NCBI GenBank assembly: GCA_025355165.1
Contig: JANYAD010000206.1
Span: 1-62,260, forward strand
From: Gammaproteobacteria bacterium
Lineage (GTDB): Bacteria; Pseudomonadota; Gammaproteobacteria; Steroidobacterales; Steroidobacteraceae
Reading direction: 5' to 3'
DNA: 62,260 nt
In this document: positions 56,287 to 62,260 of the stretch, in pieces
Position numbering within the stretch: the first letter of the stretch is position 1
How the letters are laid out: every line of letters begins with the position of its first letter
Made by a program: the position numbers and the translations under genes
The notes under the pieces: generated by a model
What the model was told of the DNA's origin: nothing
What the model saw: the letters and a program-made list of their open reading frames with translations, nothing else
The model's database searches: none

Positions 56287-56423
56287 GGAGGCCGATACCG
56301 CCACAATGGGTTGGATGCGCTCGACAAGGGCCATTCTAAGTCCGATGAGCTGACATCCGCAGCGCCGGCGGCGCAGCGCTGGTGGAAGCTGCCGAGCCCT
56401 GCGTACCGAAGAGGTGAAGTTCG
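56287..56423. other. Non-coding stretch after the metalloprotease gene
   Basis: Together with 56641-56910 this forms a gap of about 620 bases without an intact gene. The first part has no clear terminator. An SD-like GAAGAGGTGAAG lies at its end in front of the TIR remnant. Confidence 0.35.
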
Positions 56424-56640
56424 ATGACGGAGTTGGCGCGGGCCGTATTCTTAAGCTCCGCATAGTGGATGCAGGCGCGCCGTATTTGCGATGCCCTCAG
56501 GGCGAGCGGCATAGAAGTGTGATTGAGGCGAGCTTCGGGCGGTCAGGTCTGGGACGCCACGACCCGCGGATCAAGACGTGCGTTTATTCCCAATAATGAC
56601 GGTAAACACCATGGAATCCCGTGCGCGAGCGTGCAATCCC
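56424..56640 (+). pseudogene. Decayed TIR domain gene remnant
   Basis: From an ATG at 56424 the frame reads MTELARAVFLSSA, then TAG (56463-56465), then ARRICDALRASGIEV, then TGA (56520-56522), then ASGGQVWDA and RAFIPN. This follows the N-terminus of the bacterial TIR proteins that read AVFLSYAS...ARRICDALRAAGIEVWFD...RGGDAWD...ALFIPI. Two short deletions and two stops break it, and the later NTMESRAR part lies in another frame. The rest of the gene is gone or unrecognisable. Such TIR domains usually head TPR or cyclase-like fusions in related bacteria. Confidence 0.62.
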
Positions 56641-56798
56641 ACGGAGTCGCGTCCGATGGCGAGTCCGCATCGATTGTTCCAGTTGTACGGCTCGGAGGCC
56701 CGATGGCGGCCGCGGGGTGACCGCTCGCGAACGGCGGCTCAGCGTTCGTCGCCTACATGAGCCAGTGCTCCCGATTGTCTCGCCATTCGTCAGATCGA

Positions 56799-56818
56799 AC
56801 TGTCCGGCATCGGACAGT
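56799..56818. promoter_or_regulatory. Perfect inverted repeat, possible operator
   Basis: ACTGTCCG and CGGACAGT form an 8-base perfect inverted repeat around GCAT, 36 bases upstream of a strong promoter. No T-run follows, so a terminator is unlikely. The form fits a TetR-type operator, but no such regulator is in the window. Confidence 0.4.
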
Positions 56819-56854
56819 AACGAACGGCAGCGAGGGCGGCGCCAGAGTCTGCGG

Positions 56855-56883
56855 TTGACACCATCGGTGCTTCGCCAAATGAT
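56855..56883 (+). promoter_or_regulatory. Sigma-70 promoter for the 56911 membrane protein
   Basis: A perfect TTGACA (56855-56860) is 17 bases from AATGAT (56878-56883), which matches 4 of 6 bases of the -10 consensus. The expected start near 56890 leaves a 20-base leader before the ATG at 56911. Confidence 0.55.
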
Positions 56884-56910
56884 AGCCGGAAAACCCGGGG
56901 GAAAGACGCG

Positions 56911-57657
56911 ATGTTATTGAATACGCCGACGGGCTTCGCGCAGCGTCACTCGTGGGACCGCAATTTCTTTCCGTTTTTGGTCGCCGTGATCTGGGTCGTG
57001 ATCATGCTGGGTTTCGTGCCGGGCATCATGCGGCACGTTGCCCGCCACGAACCCGATTATCCGCTGATCATCCATATTCATGCCGTCGCCTTCGTCGGCT
57101 TTCTGGTGCTACTCAGCGTGCAGGTCGCTCTCATCCGCGGACGGCGGTATGTCGTTCACCGTAAGATCGGTGCCTTCGGCGGTGCGCTAGCCCTGGCCAT
57201 GGTCGTGCTCGGACCGTGGGCGGCGATTGTTTCCGAGCAGGTACATTTCGGCACGAAGCTAGGCGATCCGCCATTTCTAAGCGTCGAATTTATCGAGATG
57301 ATCGTCTTCGCCATTCAGGCCGGATTGGCGATTTGGCTTAAGGGCGATGCGGCAGCCCATAAGAGACTAATGCTGCTGGCCACGCTATTTCTGACCACCG
57401 CCGGATTCGGACGTTGGCTGGCTGACCCGCTTCAGGCCCTCCTTGGTGACGGCTTTCTTCCGTTCCTCGCCGAGTTTTTTGGTGGGACGATCTTCTTAGT
57501 TGTGGGACTTGGCACTTATGACATCATCACACGGCACAGACTGCATCCAGCCTATGTCGCCGGCGCATCGTTAGGAATAGCCGGAGACGTGTTCGCGGCT
57601 TGGCTATATGTCTACCCGGCATGGAAGGCTGTGTCTCTGAGGATCATTGGTCACTGA
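56911..57657 (+). CDS. Multi-pass membrane protein with conserved histidines
   Basis: A 248-residue protein with about seven transmembrane helices: FFPFLVAVIWVVIMLGF; IHIHAVAFVGFLVLLSVQVAL; IGAFGGALALAMVVLGPWAA; FIEMIVFAIQAGLAIWL; LMLLATLFLTTAGF; FFGGTIFLVVGLGTYDII; YVAGASLGIAGDVFAAWLYV. Histidines at the HIHAVAF and VHRKIGAF positions and in AAHKRLM could bind heme, as in b-type cytochromes, but this is not shown. The family is not certain. It has its own promoter and an upstream inverted repeat. Confidence 0.75.
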   Translation: MLLNTPTGFAQRHSWDRNFFPFLVAVIWVVIMLGFVPGIMRHVARHEPDYPLIIHIHAVAFVGFLVLLSVQVALIRGRRYVVHRKIGAFGGALALAMVVLGPWAAIVSEQVHFGTKLGDPPFLSVEFIEMIVFAIQAGLAIWLKGDAAAHKRLMLLATLFLTTAGFGRWLADPLQALLGDGFLPFLAEFFGGTIFLVVGLGTYDIITRHRLHPAYVAGASLGIAGDVFAAWLYVYPAWKAVSLRIIGH

Positions 57658-57868
57658 ATAGGCGGCGCATAGCGAGTATTGCGGCGCGCGAGCCGCCACT
57701 TCGTGGCGGTTAATTCGAGGCGAATAATCCCGTGAGTTTTAAAAAAGCAGAGCGCACCCCGTGGCGGTGAGAACCAAATGCTTTTCTTGGGATCCAATGA
57801 ACCATCCGCTTTGCATTACGGCTTCACGTGACAAGGCTATAATTTCTACTTGTTTGAGGCGCGCTCCA
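57658..57868. other. Intergenic region with a strong hairpin
   Basis: An 8-pair hairpin (57692-57710, GCCGCCAC-TTC-GTGGCGGT) stands 35 bases after the membrane protein stop and lacks a T-run. A perfect TATAAT at 57838-57843 has no -35 at the right distance. From here to about 60450 the base composition is visibly less GC-rich than the rest of the window. Confidence 0.4.
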
Positions 57869-57901
57869 CGCAGGAGTCGCACTTTAATGGCGTCCCCTGC
57901 G
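57869..57901. repeat. Long hairpin downstream of the DUF4440-type gene
   Basis: CGCAGGAGTCGC and GCGTCCCCTGCG pair over 12 positions, with one mismatch and one G-T pair, around a 9-base loop. On the minus strand it begins about 12 bases after the stop of the 57914-58390 gene and follows a CTCTAAC. That resembles the start and stem of an integron attC site, but I cannot find the matching right end. A terminator without a T-run is the alternative. Confidence 0.35.
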
Positions 57902-57913
57902 CGTAGTTAGAGG

Positions 57914-58390
57914 TCACGTTGGAGGACAATCTACACGCGCGTCCTGAACCGCAATTATCTGCCACTTTCCTTTGCGCTTGAGCCACGTGTCAGTCCACAC
58001 CAAGCACCGGCGCTCGTGCTTGGAGTCCGGCAGGACGGCACCGCTGGATTCTGAACCATACACAACCGCGACATTGTCGCCAAAGAATCTAACGTCTGCA
58101 TCGAGTAGGCGGCAATCACTGTGGAGTGTCGATGGGTCGTGCGTCGGCACTTCGGTGGGCCTGTCGTAACGAGTGCCTTTTGGCGACGTCCCGTGGAAAT
58201 CCGTAGCGAGCAACTCTGACAGAACCGAAGGTTTGCCACAGGACGCTTCCGCCCAGGCCATCTCCTGCGCGATCATCCACTGCACCGTCTCTTTTCCTCG
58301 GTCCGGGACCTCACCGCCAACGGCCCCTCCAGATAACGCACAAAGATAGCTACCAAAAACGCTAATAATTGCACGTCGGCTTATAGACAC
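57914..58390 (-). CDS. Exported DUF4440 (NTF2-like) protein
   Basis: A 158-residue protein starting at GTG 58390. The N-terminus SISRRAIISVFGSYLCALSG has a twin-arginine SRR motif before a hydrophobic stretch, so Tat or Sec export is likely. The mature part is an NTF2-like domain: QMIAQEMAWAEA-type helix, LATDFHGTSPKGTRYDRPTE, VRFFGDNVAVVYGSE, and RRCLVWTDTWLKRKGKWQIIAVQDARV at the end. These proteins bind small ligands or act as enzymes; the role is unknown. Composition suggests transfer. Confidence 0.78.
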   Translation of the reverse strand: MSISRRAIISVFGSYLCALSGGAVGGEVPDRGKETVQWMIAQEMAWAEASCGKPSVLSELLATDFHGTSPKGTRYDRPTEVPTHDPSTLHSDCRLLDADVRFFGDNVAVVYGSESSGAVLPDSKHERRCLVWTDTWLKRKGKWQIIAVQDARVDCPPT

Positions 58391-58651
58391 TCCCAGTTGA
58401 AACCACCAGCGACAACTAACTATGACATAGGCGCCGCAAACGCGAAATTAGGCAGAACGATTTCACCAATCTGTTGCGTCGATCGGTTGAATCCGCAGCC
58501 GAAAGCTCCCAAAATCGGATGGGCAGGTAAGTGCCCCCACTGCGGCGGTTCACGCCAGTCAGCCAGAAGCGTTGAAGCGGTCATTAGCTATTTTGCGAAT
58601 ATACTTCGGTGCACGAAATCCGTTTCGACACCAGAACACAGGAATAAGTCG
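58391..58651. other. Spacer with TAGGCG-type boundary sequence
   Basis: No convincing gene is seen in these 260 bases, although an 85-codon in-frame extension of the next gene is open (from 58397). The segment 58423-58433 reads ATAGGCGCCGC, similar to motifs at 57659, 59734 and 60111. It may mark cassette boundaries. Confidence 0.35.
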
Positions 58652-59530
58652 ATGCCCCGAGGCAATACTTCAGCATCTAGCCGCTTCTCCGTGGCCAAAG
58701 GTTGGCGCCGAAATGTAGCCTTCACCCTTGCAATCCTAGTGCTGCTACTAGGCGCAGCGTATGCAATGCGTTGCACGCTCCTTCTTAATATCGCAAGAGT
58801 GGTATTGAGTCGCAATGCAGAGTTGCTGGCGCAAGAACGGAAGGACGGCGTGACAATTAGTTTTTCTAGCACACCAACGACTTGGGTAAAGCCGATGAAG
58901 AATCTGATGAACCCGATTTGGCTGCCAATTCAAACAGAGGGGGTGAACTACTTTACGTTTGCGGCTCCAGCCAATCTGCTCCGGAGTTTTAGTGAGCGTT
59001 CGAATCCTAGCTCGCTCTACTACCAAGCGTGGGTAGGTGGCTATGTGACGAAGCGGAGTGACGGCAGTTTGCCTGCAGATTTGCCGATGTGGGCATCTAA
59101 AGTAACGGCGCTTGATCAGCGCTCGTGGCTATCGGCGATGGGTGACCCGATGCCAGTCGCCGACTTCGGGACGGCTGTTGCGGTGGGAAACATTGCGGTC
59201 GATCATCACGATCTGCAGCTTTGGCACGGCGCCATGCAGAGTCACAGCGATCTGAGCGATCGGCCGCGCGGACCCCTTGCTACCTTGCTAGGCATGCCGC
59301 CGAAATCAACTTGGCCCAATGGCATCCGGGCGTTTCACGATGTGACTCTGGATGGCTATTTTGTCTGTTGGTCGGATCCTAAGCTGAAAATCTCGGTGGT
59401 TATTTATGCCGTTGCTGCAGTCTTCGAAAGGGCAGAAAGGGCATCGGGGGTGATTGACGACAATCCCCAAACCATCAAAAACGATCTCTTGAACCTCATG
59501 AAATCCGCCAGAGTCGAAACGGTAAAATAG
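58652..59530 (+). CDS. Hypothetical membrane-anchored protein
   Basis: A 292-residue protein of unknown family from ATG 58652, which has AGGAA 8 bases upstream. A basic N-terminus (SVAKGWRRN) and one transmembrane helix (about 25-45, VAFTLAILVLLLGAAYAM) precede a soluble part predicted outside the cytosol. That part has no motif I know: TSSLYYQ-like SNPSSLYYQAWVGGYVTKRS, QLWHGAMQSHSDLSDRPRG, and DGYFVCWSDPKLKISVVIYAVA. Codon use is less GC-biased than in the core genes. No homologue can be named. Confidence 0.68.
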   Translation: MPRGNTSASSRFSVAKGWRRNVAFTLAILVLLLGAAYAMRCTLLLNIARVVLSRNAELLAQERKDGVTISFSSTPTTWVKPMKNLMNPIWLPIQTEGVNYFTFAAPANLLRSFSERSNPSSLYYQAWVGGYVTKRSDGSLPADLPMWASKVTALDQRSWLSAMGDPMPVADFGTAVAVGNIAVDHHDLQLWHGAMQSHSDLSDRPRGPLATLLGMPPKSTWPNGIRAFHDVTLDGYFVCWSDPKLKISVVIYAVAAVFERAERASGVIDDNPQTIKNDLLNLMKSARVETVK

Positions 59531-59652
59531 CCAAGCAATCGTTGCCTCCGCGAGGCATACGCAGATGCGCAAAGGCAACGCCGACTCCGCGAACAGCAAC
59601 TATGGGGCAGTATTGTAGCGACGCCAACGGTGAGTCTTGGCCGATTGCGGGA

Positions 59653-59740
59653 GCCTAACGAACTGGCGCTTTCGAGCCTTTTGGGATCTTCGCAACGGGC
59701 CCGAAGATGCTGCCTCGACCGCTCGAACCGATAGTTAGGC
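59653..59740 (-). repeat. attC-like imperfect palindrome
   Basis: GCCTAAC (59653-59659) and GTTAGGC (59734-59740) form the outer arms and match the RYYYAAC/GTTRRRY core sites of integron attC. Inner arms TTCGAGC/GCTCGAA (59671-59677/59721-59727) and ATCTTCG/CGAAGAT (59686-59692/59702-59708) follow, with a 9-base loop. The total of 88 bases is in the usual attC range. Read on the minus strand, the stop TAA of the lipoprotein gene falls inside the first core site, as is common for cassette genes. No integrase gene is in the window. Confidence 0.5.
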
Positions 59741-60100
59741 GCCGCCCGACTTCAGCGTTACATTACAAATCACCCCGTCCCCACCTGTCCTTGACCAATG
59801 GTCAGCAATTTTCGTGAACTCAACGGTCCTTACAGAGCAGGTGTCCCGCGCCCAACGATTCAGTGTGCATACCGTTAGGTCCTCGTCGCGTCGATACCAG
59901 ACATGAAGAACTTTTCGGACAACATGTCCATCAGTGGACCGGTAAGGAGCTGTTGGTAGTTCGTGCTCAATGCCAGCGGTGTTGGCTGGACGATCACTGA
60001 GAGGCGTCCAACTTGCGTCGACCAATGACCCACAAAGGCGGTACGGGCTGGAAGCGCATCCGACCAATGTCGCCAAAGCAAGCAACACGCTAAGGCGCAT
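59735..60100 (-). CDS. Small lipoprotein, possible cassette gene
   Basis: A 121-residue protein from ATG 60100. The signal peptide ends in the lipobox LVGC (Cys15), so it is predicted to be lipid-anchored. The mature part is short and polar with a few cysteines (DLTVCTLNRWARDTCSV, GVICNVTLKSGGA) and matches no family I know. Its stop lies within the attC-like element at 59653-59740, and a GTTATGC sequence overlaps its start. Confidence 0.7.
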   Translation of the reverse strand: MRLSVLLALATLVGCASSPYRLCGSLVDASWTPLSDRPANTAGIEHELPTAPYRSTDGHVVRKVLHVWYRRDEDLTVCTLNRWARDTCSVRTVEFTKIADHWSRTGGDGVICNVTLKSGGA

Positions 60101-60455
60101 AACTATTCATTAGGCGACGGAATCGTCGTGGAACAGCGCCGAATTTGTGTTGTGACATCCGCGCATCTCGCGTTGCGCCCGAGCAGGGGCTCCTTGAAAA
60201 ACATGTGTCATCGCTCCAGTGACAGAACGATCAGGACAATCCCGTCCTGCAGGCAAAGTAATACTCCTACTTAGGTAGGCGAAACAATGGCGGCGATGCG
60301 ATTCGGCTATTCAGCACAGCATCGATGTCGCAATCACAGCGTCGGATTCGATCCTAGGCTGTCACTTTCCTGTAACGAACGCCATTTAATGTCAGCGACG
60401 ATGATTGATGGGCGCCGTCGGCGTCGTATAACAACCCAGCACAGAGGTGAAGTGG
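60101..60455. other. Intergenic region upstream of the phosphoesterase gene
   Basis: No gene is supported in these 355 bases. An imperfect palindrome CCTAC-TTAG-GTAGG at 60266-60279 resembles a two-fold operator. At 60110-60117 the minus strand reads GCCTAATG, similar to an attC core site. The region probably contains the promoter for the downstream phosphoesterase gene, which I could not place. Confidence 0.4.
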
Positions 60456-61436
60456 ATGAAACGCGCGCTCTTGGCTTTTTTGAGCCTGTCGATCCTCATG
60501 CCCGCTCTTTCGTTCGCCCAAATGAGCAAAGTAAAGACCGTGTTCGTGATCATGATGGAGAATCACAACTGGAGCGGGAATAATTCCGGCACTGCGTACA
60601 ACGACCCGGATCTCAAGAACAATCCGCTCGCGCCCTATATCAACAACGAACTGAAAAAGCGCTCGGCGCACCCGGAGCAATATTTCAATCCACCCGGCAA
60701 TCATCCGAGCCAGCCGAATTACCTGTGGCTGGAAGCCGGCACCAACTTCGGCGTCCTAGCTGATACTCAACCGGGTCAGCCGCAGTTGACGACAACCAAC
60801 CATCTCGTCAGCCTGCTCTCAGATGCCGGCATTTCCTGGAAAGCATATGCCGAGCAAGACTACGGCAACCCGGAATTCGTCGGCTGCCCGCTTGACTTTA
60901 CCTATCTCGACGTCGAGCACCTGCCGGTGGTGTACTTCAATGACGTCAATGATGGTCTAAATCCGAATTCCCCCGTATGTACCTCGCATGTGGTTCCTTA
61001 CAGCCACCTGGCGTCGGACATCAAGTCGCACGCGACTGCGCGCTACAACCTGATCATCCCTAACCTCTGTCATCAGGGACATGAGGGCATCACTCTCTGT
61101 GACCCACACGAGCCGGGCAGCAACACGCTGCGTTCGGATCAGTGGCTTAAGAAGAACCTACCGATGATTCTGGGGTCGGAAGCGTACAAGGAAGGCGGCG
61201 CGGTGTTCGTGATCTGGGACGAAGCCGAGGACACCGCCCAGTACGGTGACGGACCGGTGGGACTTTTCCTGGTTTCTCCATTCGCCAAAGGCGAGGGTCG
61301 CCGGGAATTCAGTAATAGGATTCACTACGACCACAGCTCCACTCTCAAGACGATTCAAGAGATTTTCGGCGTGACGCCTTTGCTGGGTGGCGCCGCCGAT
61401 CCCGCTACGCAGGATCTGAGCGACCTGTTCAGGTAG
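60456..61436 (+). CDS. Exported phosphoesterase (PF04185, acid phosphatase/phospholipase C family)
   Basis: A 326-residue secreted protein from ATG 60456, with GAGGTGA upstream. The signal peptide covers about 1-21 (LLAFLSLSILMPALSFA). The phosphoesterase fold shows VIMMENHNWSG (catalytic metal region), a HLVSLLSDAGISWKAYAEQ block, NLIIPNLCHQGHEG, VFVIWDEAED, and the late histidine region IHYDHSSTLKTIQEIFG. The family includes AcpA and phospholipases C. The substrate is not clear. Confidence 0.88.
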   Translation: MKRALLAFLSLSILMPALSFAQMSKVKTVFVIMMENHNWSGNNSGTAYNDPDLKNNPLAPYINNELKKRSAHPEQYFNPPGNHPSQPNYLWLEAGTNFGVLADTQPGQPQLTTTNHLVSLLSDAGISWKAYAEQDYGNPEFVGCPLDFTYLDVEHLPVVYFNDVNDGLNPNSPVCTSHVVPYSHLASDIKSHATARYNLIIPNLCHQGHEGITLCDPHEPGSNTLRSDQWLKKNLPMILGSEAYKEGGAVFVIWDEAEDTAQYGDGPVGLFLVSPFAKGEGRREFSNRIHYDHSSTLKTIQEIFGVTPLLGGAADPATQDLSDLFR

Positions 61437-61490
61437 GTCTCGCACGCTCAGCGGGTCTTTCGAACCGAATACGATCTTATGGAGAGATTC

Positions 61491-62260
61491 ATGAACAGCT
61501 TCTACGACGTCTTGACGAAATTCCGCCGGCTGACGCTCATCACGGCGGGGGTTATTCTCGCTGCGCAGGCAGGTGTGCCGATTGCCCACTCCCTGCCTTC
61601 GCAGGAATCCAATTCAGGTGCCGCGATACTACCGGCACCGATCAAGGCGGAGAGGGACCGGCACGCAGCTCGACAGAAAGTATTCGGGGACTGGACTGCG
61701 GTCGTCACTTCTGCGGAAGCGGCCGACCCGTCCTCGGACACCGATGCGGACGAGCGTCGATCGGTCGGCGATTTCGCTGCTCCCCAGGGCGTCGCCGTCG
61801 ATATGCACGGTGACCTGTACGTCACTGATACCGCCCAGCAAAAGGTCTTCAAGGTCAGCCGCGATGGTCGCCGGCAGAACGTGGGATCCGGCTACATGGT
61901 GCCGCAGGCCGTCGCGGTCGATGCCGCCGAAAACGTGTACGTCGCAGACAGCCAAGCGGGCGTGATCTACAAGGTCACTCCGACAGGCACACAGAGCACC
62001 GTGGGCAGTGGCTTTTATATGCCCATGGGGCTCGCAGTGGATGCAGCCGGTAACCTTTACGCTGCGGATCCGTGGAACGACTTCGTCGCACAGATCAAGC
62101 CAGACGGCACTCAAACGAACATCGGTTCCGGGTACGGATCCCCTGTTGGGGTGGCGGTTGATTCCGTGGGAAATGTCTATGTCGCCGATACCTACAACTC
62201 ATCGGTCTATATGATAACGCCGAGCGGCACGCAGACGACCTTGGTCTCGAATCTCGTGGC
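61491..62260 (+). CDS. Exported NHL-repeat protein, 5' part
   Basis: An ORF that starts at ATG 61491 with GGAGAG 6 bases upstream and stays open to the window end, about 256 codons. A signal peptide (about 1-34, LITAGVILAAQAGVPIAHS) precedes a linker of about 65 residues. At least four NHL repeats follow, each about 35 residues (for example APQGVAVDMHGDLYVTD, MPMGLAVDAAGNLYAAD, SPVGVAVDSVGNVYVAD). NHL repeats form a beta-propeller that binds partners or ligands. It follows the phosphoesterase by 54 bases and is probably in the same operon. Confidence 0.85.
   Translation, partial: MNSFYDVLTKFRRLTLITAGVILAAQAGVPIAHSLPSQESNSGAAILPAPIKAERDRHAARQKVFGDWTAVVTSAEAADPSSDTDADERRSVGDFAAPQGVAVDMHGDLYVTDTAQQKVFKVSRDGRRQNVGSGYMVPQAVAVDAAENVYVADSQAGVIYKVTPTGTQSTVGSGFYMPMGLAVDAAGNLYAADPWNDFVAQIKPDGTQTNIGSGYGSPVGVAVDSVGNVYVADTYNSSVYMITPSGTQTTLVSNLV

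Noticed and set aside
57692-57710. Hairpin as an intrinsic terminator for the 56911 gene
   Set aside because: The stem is strong, but no T-run follows it, so a Rho-independent terminator cannot be claimed.
57838-57843. Perfect TATAAT as a promoter
   Set aside because: No acceptable -35 at 16-18 bases, and it would read only into the antisense of the DUF4440-type gene.
58397-58651. 85-residue N-terminal extension of the 58652 gene
   Set aside because: ATG 58652 has a good ribosome-binding site and is followed by a normal basic/TM N-terminus. The extension crosses a possible cassette boundary.

Overview
This is a GC-rich chromosomal window from a gammaproteobacterium. The Smg/DUF494 tail followed by topA and hemF, the magnesium-type HemB, PrlC, Gor, RlmJ, YaeQ, CsrA and GspA/GspB genes all fit that class. 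The mix of TIR, TonB, NHL and DUF3187 genes suggests the Xanthomonadales/Nevskiales side (for example Steroidobacteraceae); that placement is inference. I see no rRNA, tRNA, CRISPR array, IS element or integrase. Genes are packed tightly on both strands, with many 1-4 base overlaps and almost no clear Rho-independent terminators.

Region 1 (1-19.5 kb) is mostly housekeeping. It holds smg-topA-hemF; yaeQ and a nitronate monooxygenase; a PilZ c-di-GMP receptor; a serine hydrolase; rlmJ; an ECF sigma/anti-sigma pair; hemB-aroE; gor divergent from prlC; an SH3 envelope protein; an HD hydrolase; a VanY-like peptidase; and a FrnE/DsbA-like oxidoreductase.

Region 2 (19.5-44.4 kb) holds a membrane GGDEF-EAL protein, an ABC-F ATPase and a CPA2 antiporter. 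Next comes a well-matched c-di-GMP-I (GEMM-I) riboswitch in front of an FAD-binding oxidoreductase, with a visible helix that would mask that gene's ribosome-binding site. After it come Dps with a SHOCT protein; a GntR/YtrA-controlled ABC operon that starts with a 53-residue membrane protein and ends in a frameshifted DUF3187 gene; mdh; DUF3667; DUF4399; dinB; gspA-gspB without other type II secretion genes; DUF502; a glutathione transferase; an S9 peptidase with tag; and an exported RidA.

Region 3 (44.4-56.3 kb) holds an unusual receiver-TM-repeat-TonB fusion and csrA preceded by a 12-codon in-frame leader ORF. It also has a GGDEF-EAL protein with a ruined GGDEF site, a MATE exporter, PBP4 (dacB), a methyltransferase and a large zinc metalloprotease.

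Region 4 (56.3-62.3 kb) is accessory. It has a decayed TIR-domain gene, a small membrane protein, then a lower-GC stretch of unrelated small genes with an attC-like palindrome, which could be part of an integron cassette cluster. It ends with an exported phosphoesterase and an NHL-repeat protein that runs off the window.

A c-di-GMP theme links several loci: the PilZ receptor, two GGDEF/EAL proteins, the riboswitch, and CsrA, which in other bacteria regulates c-di-GMP enzymes. The leading candidates for something new are the riboswitch with its oxidoreductase, the receiver-TonB fusion, the csrA leader and the cassette-like island.
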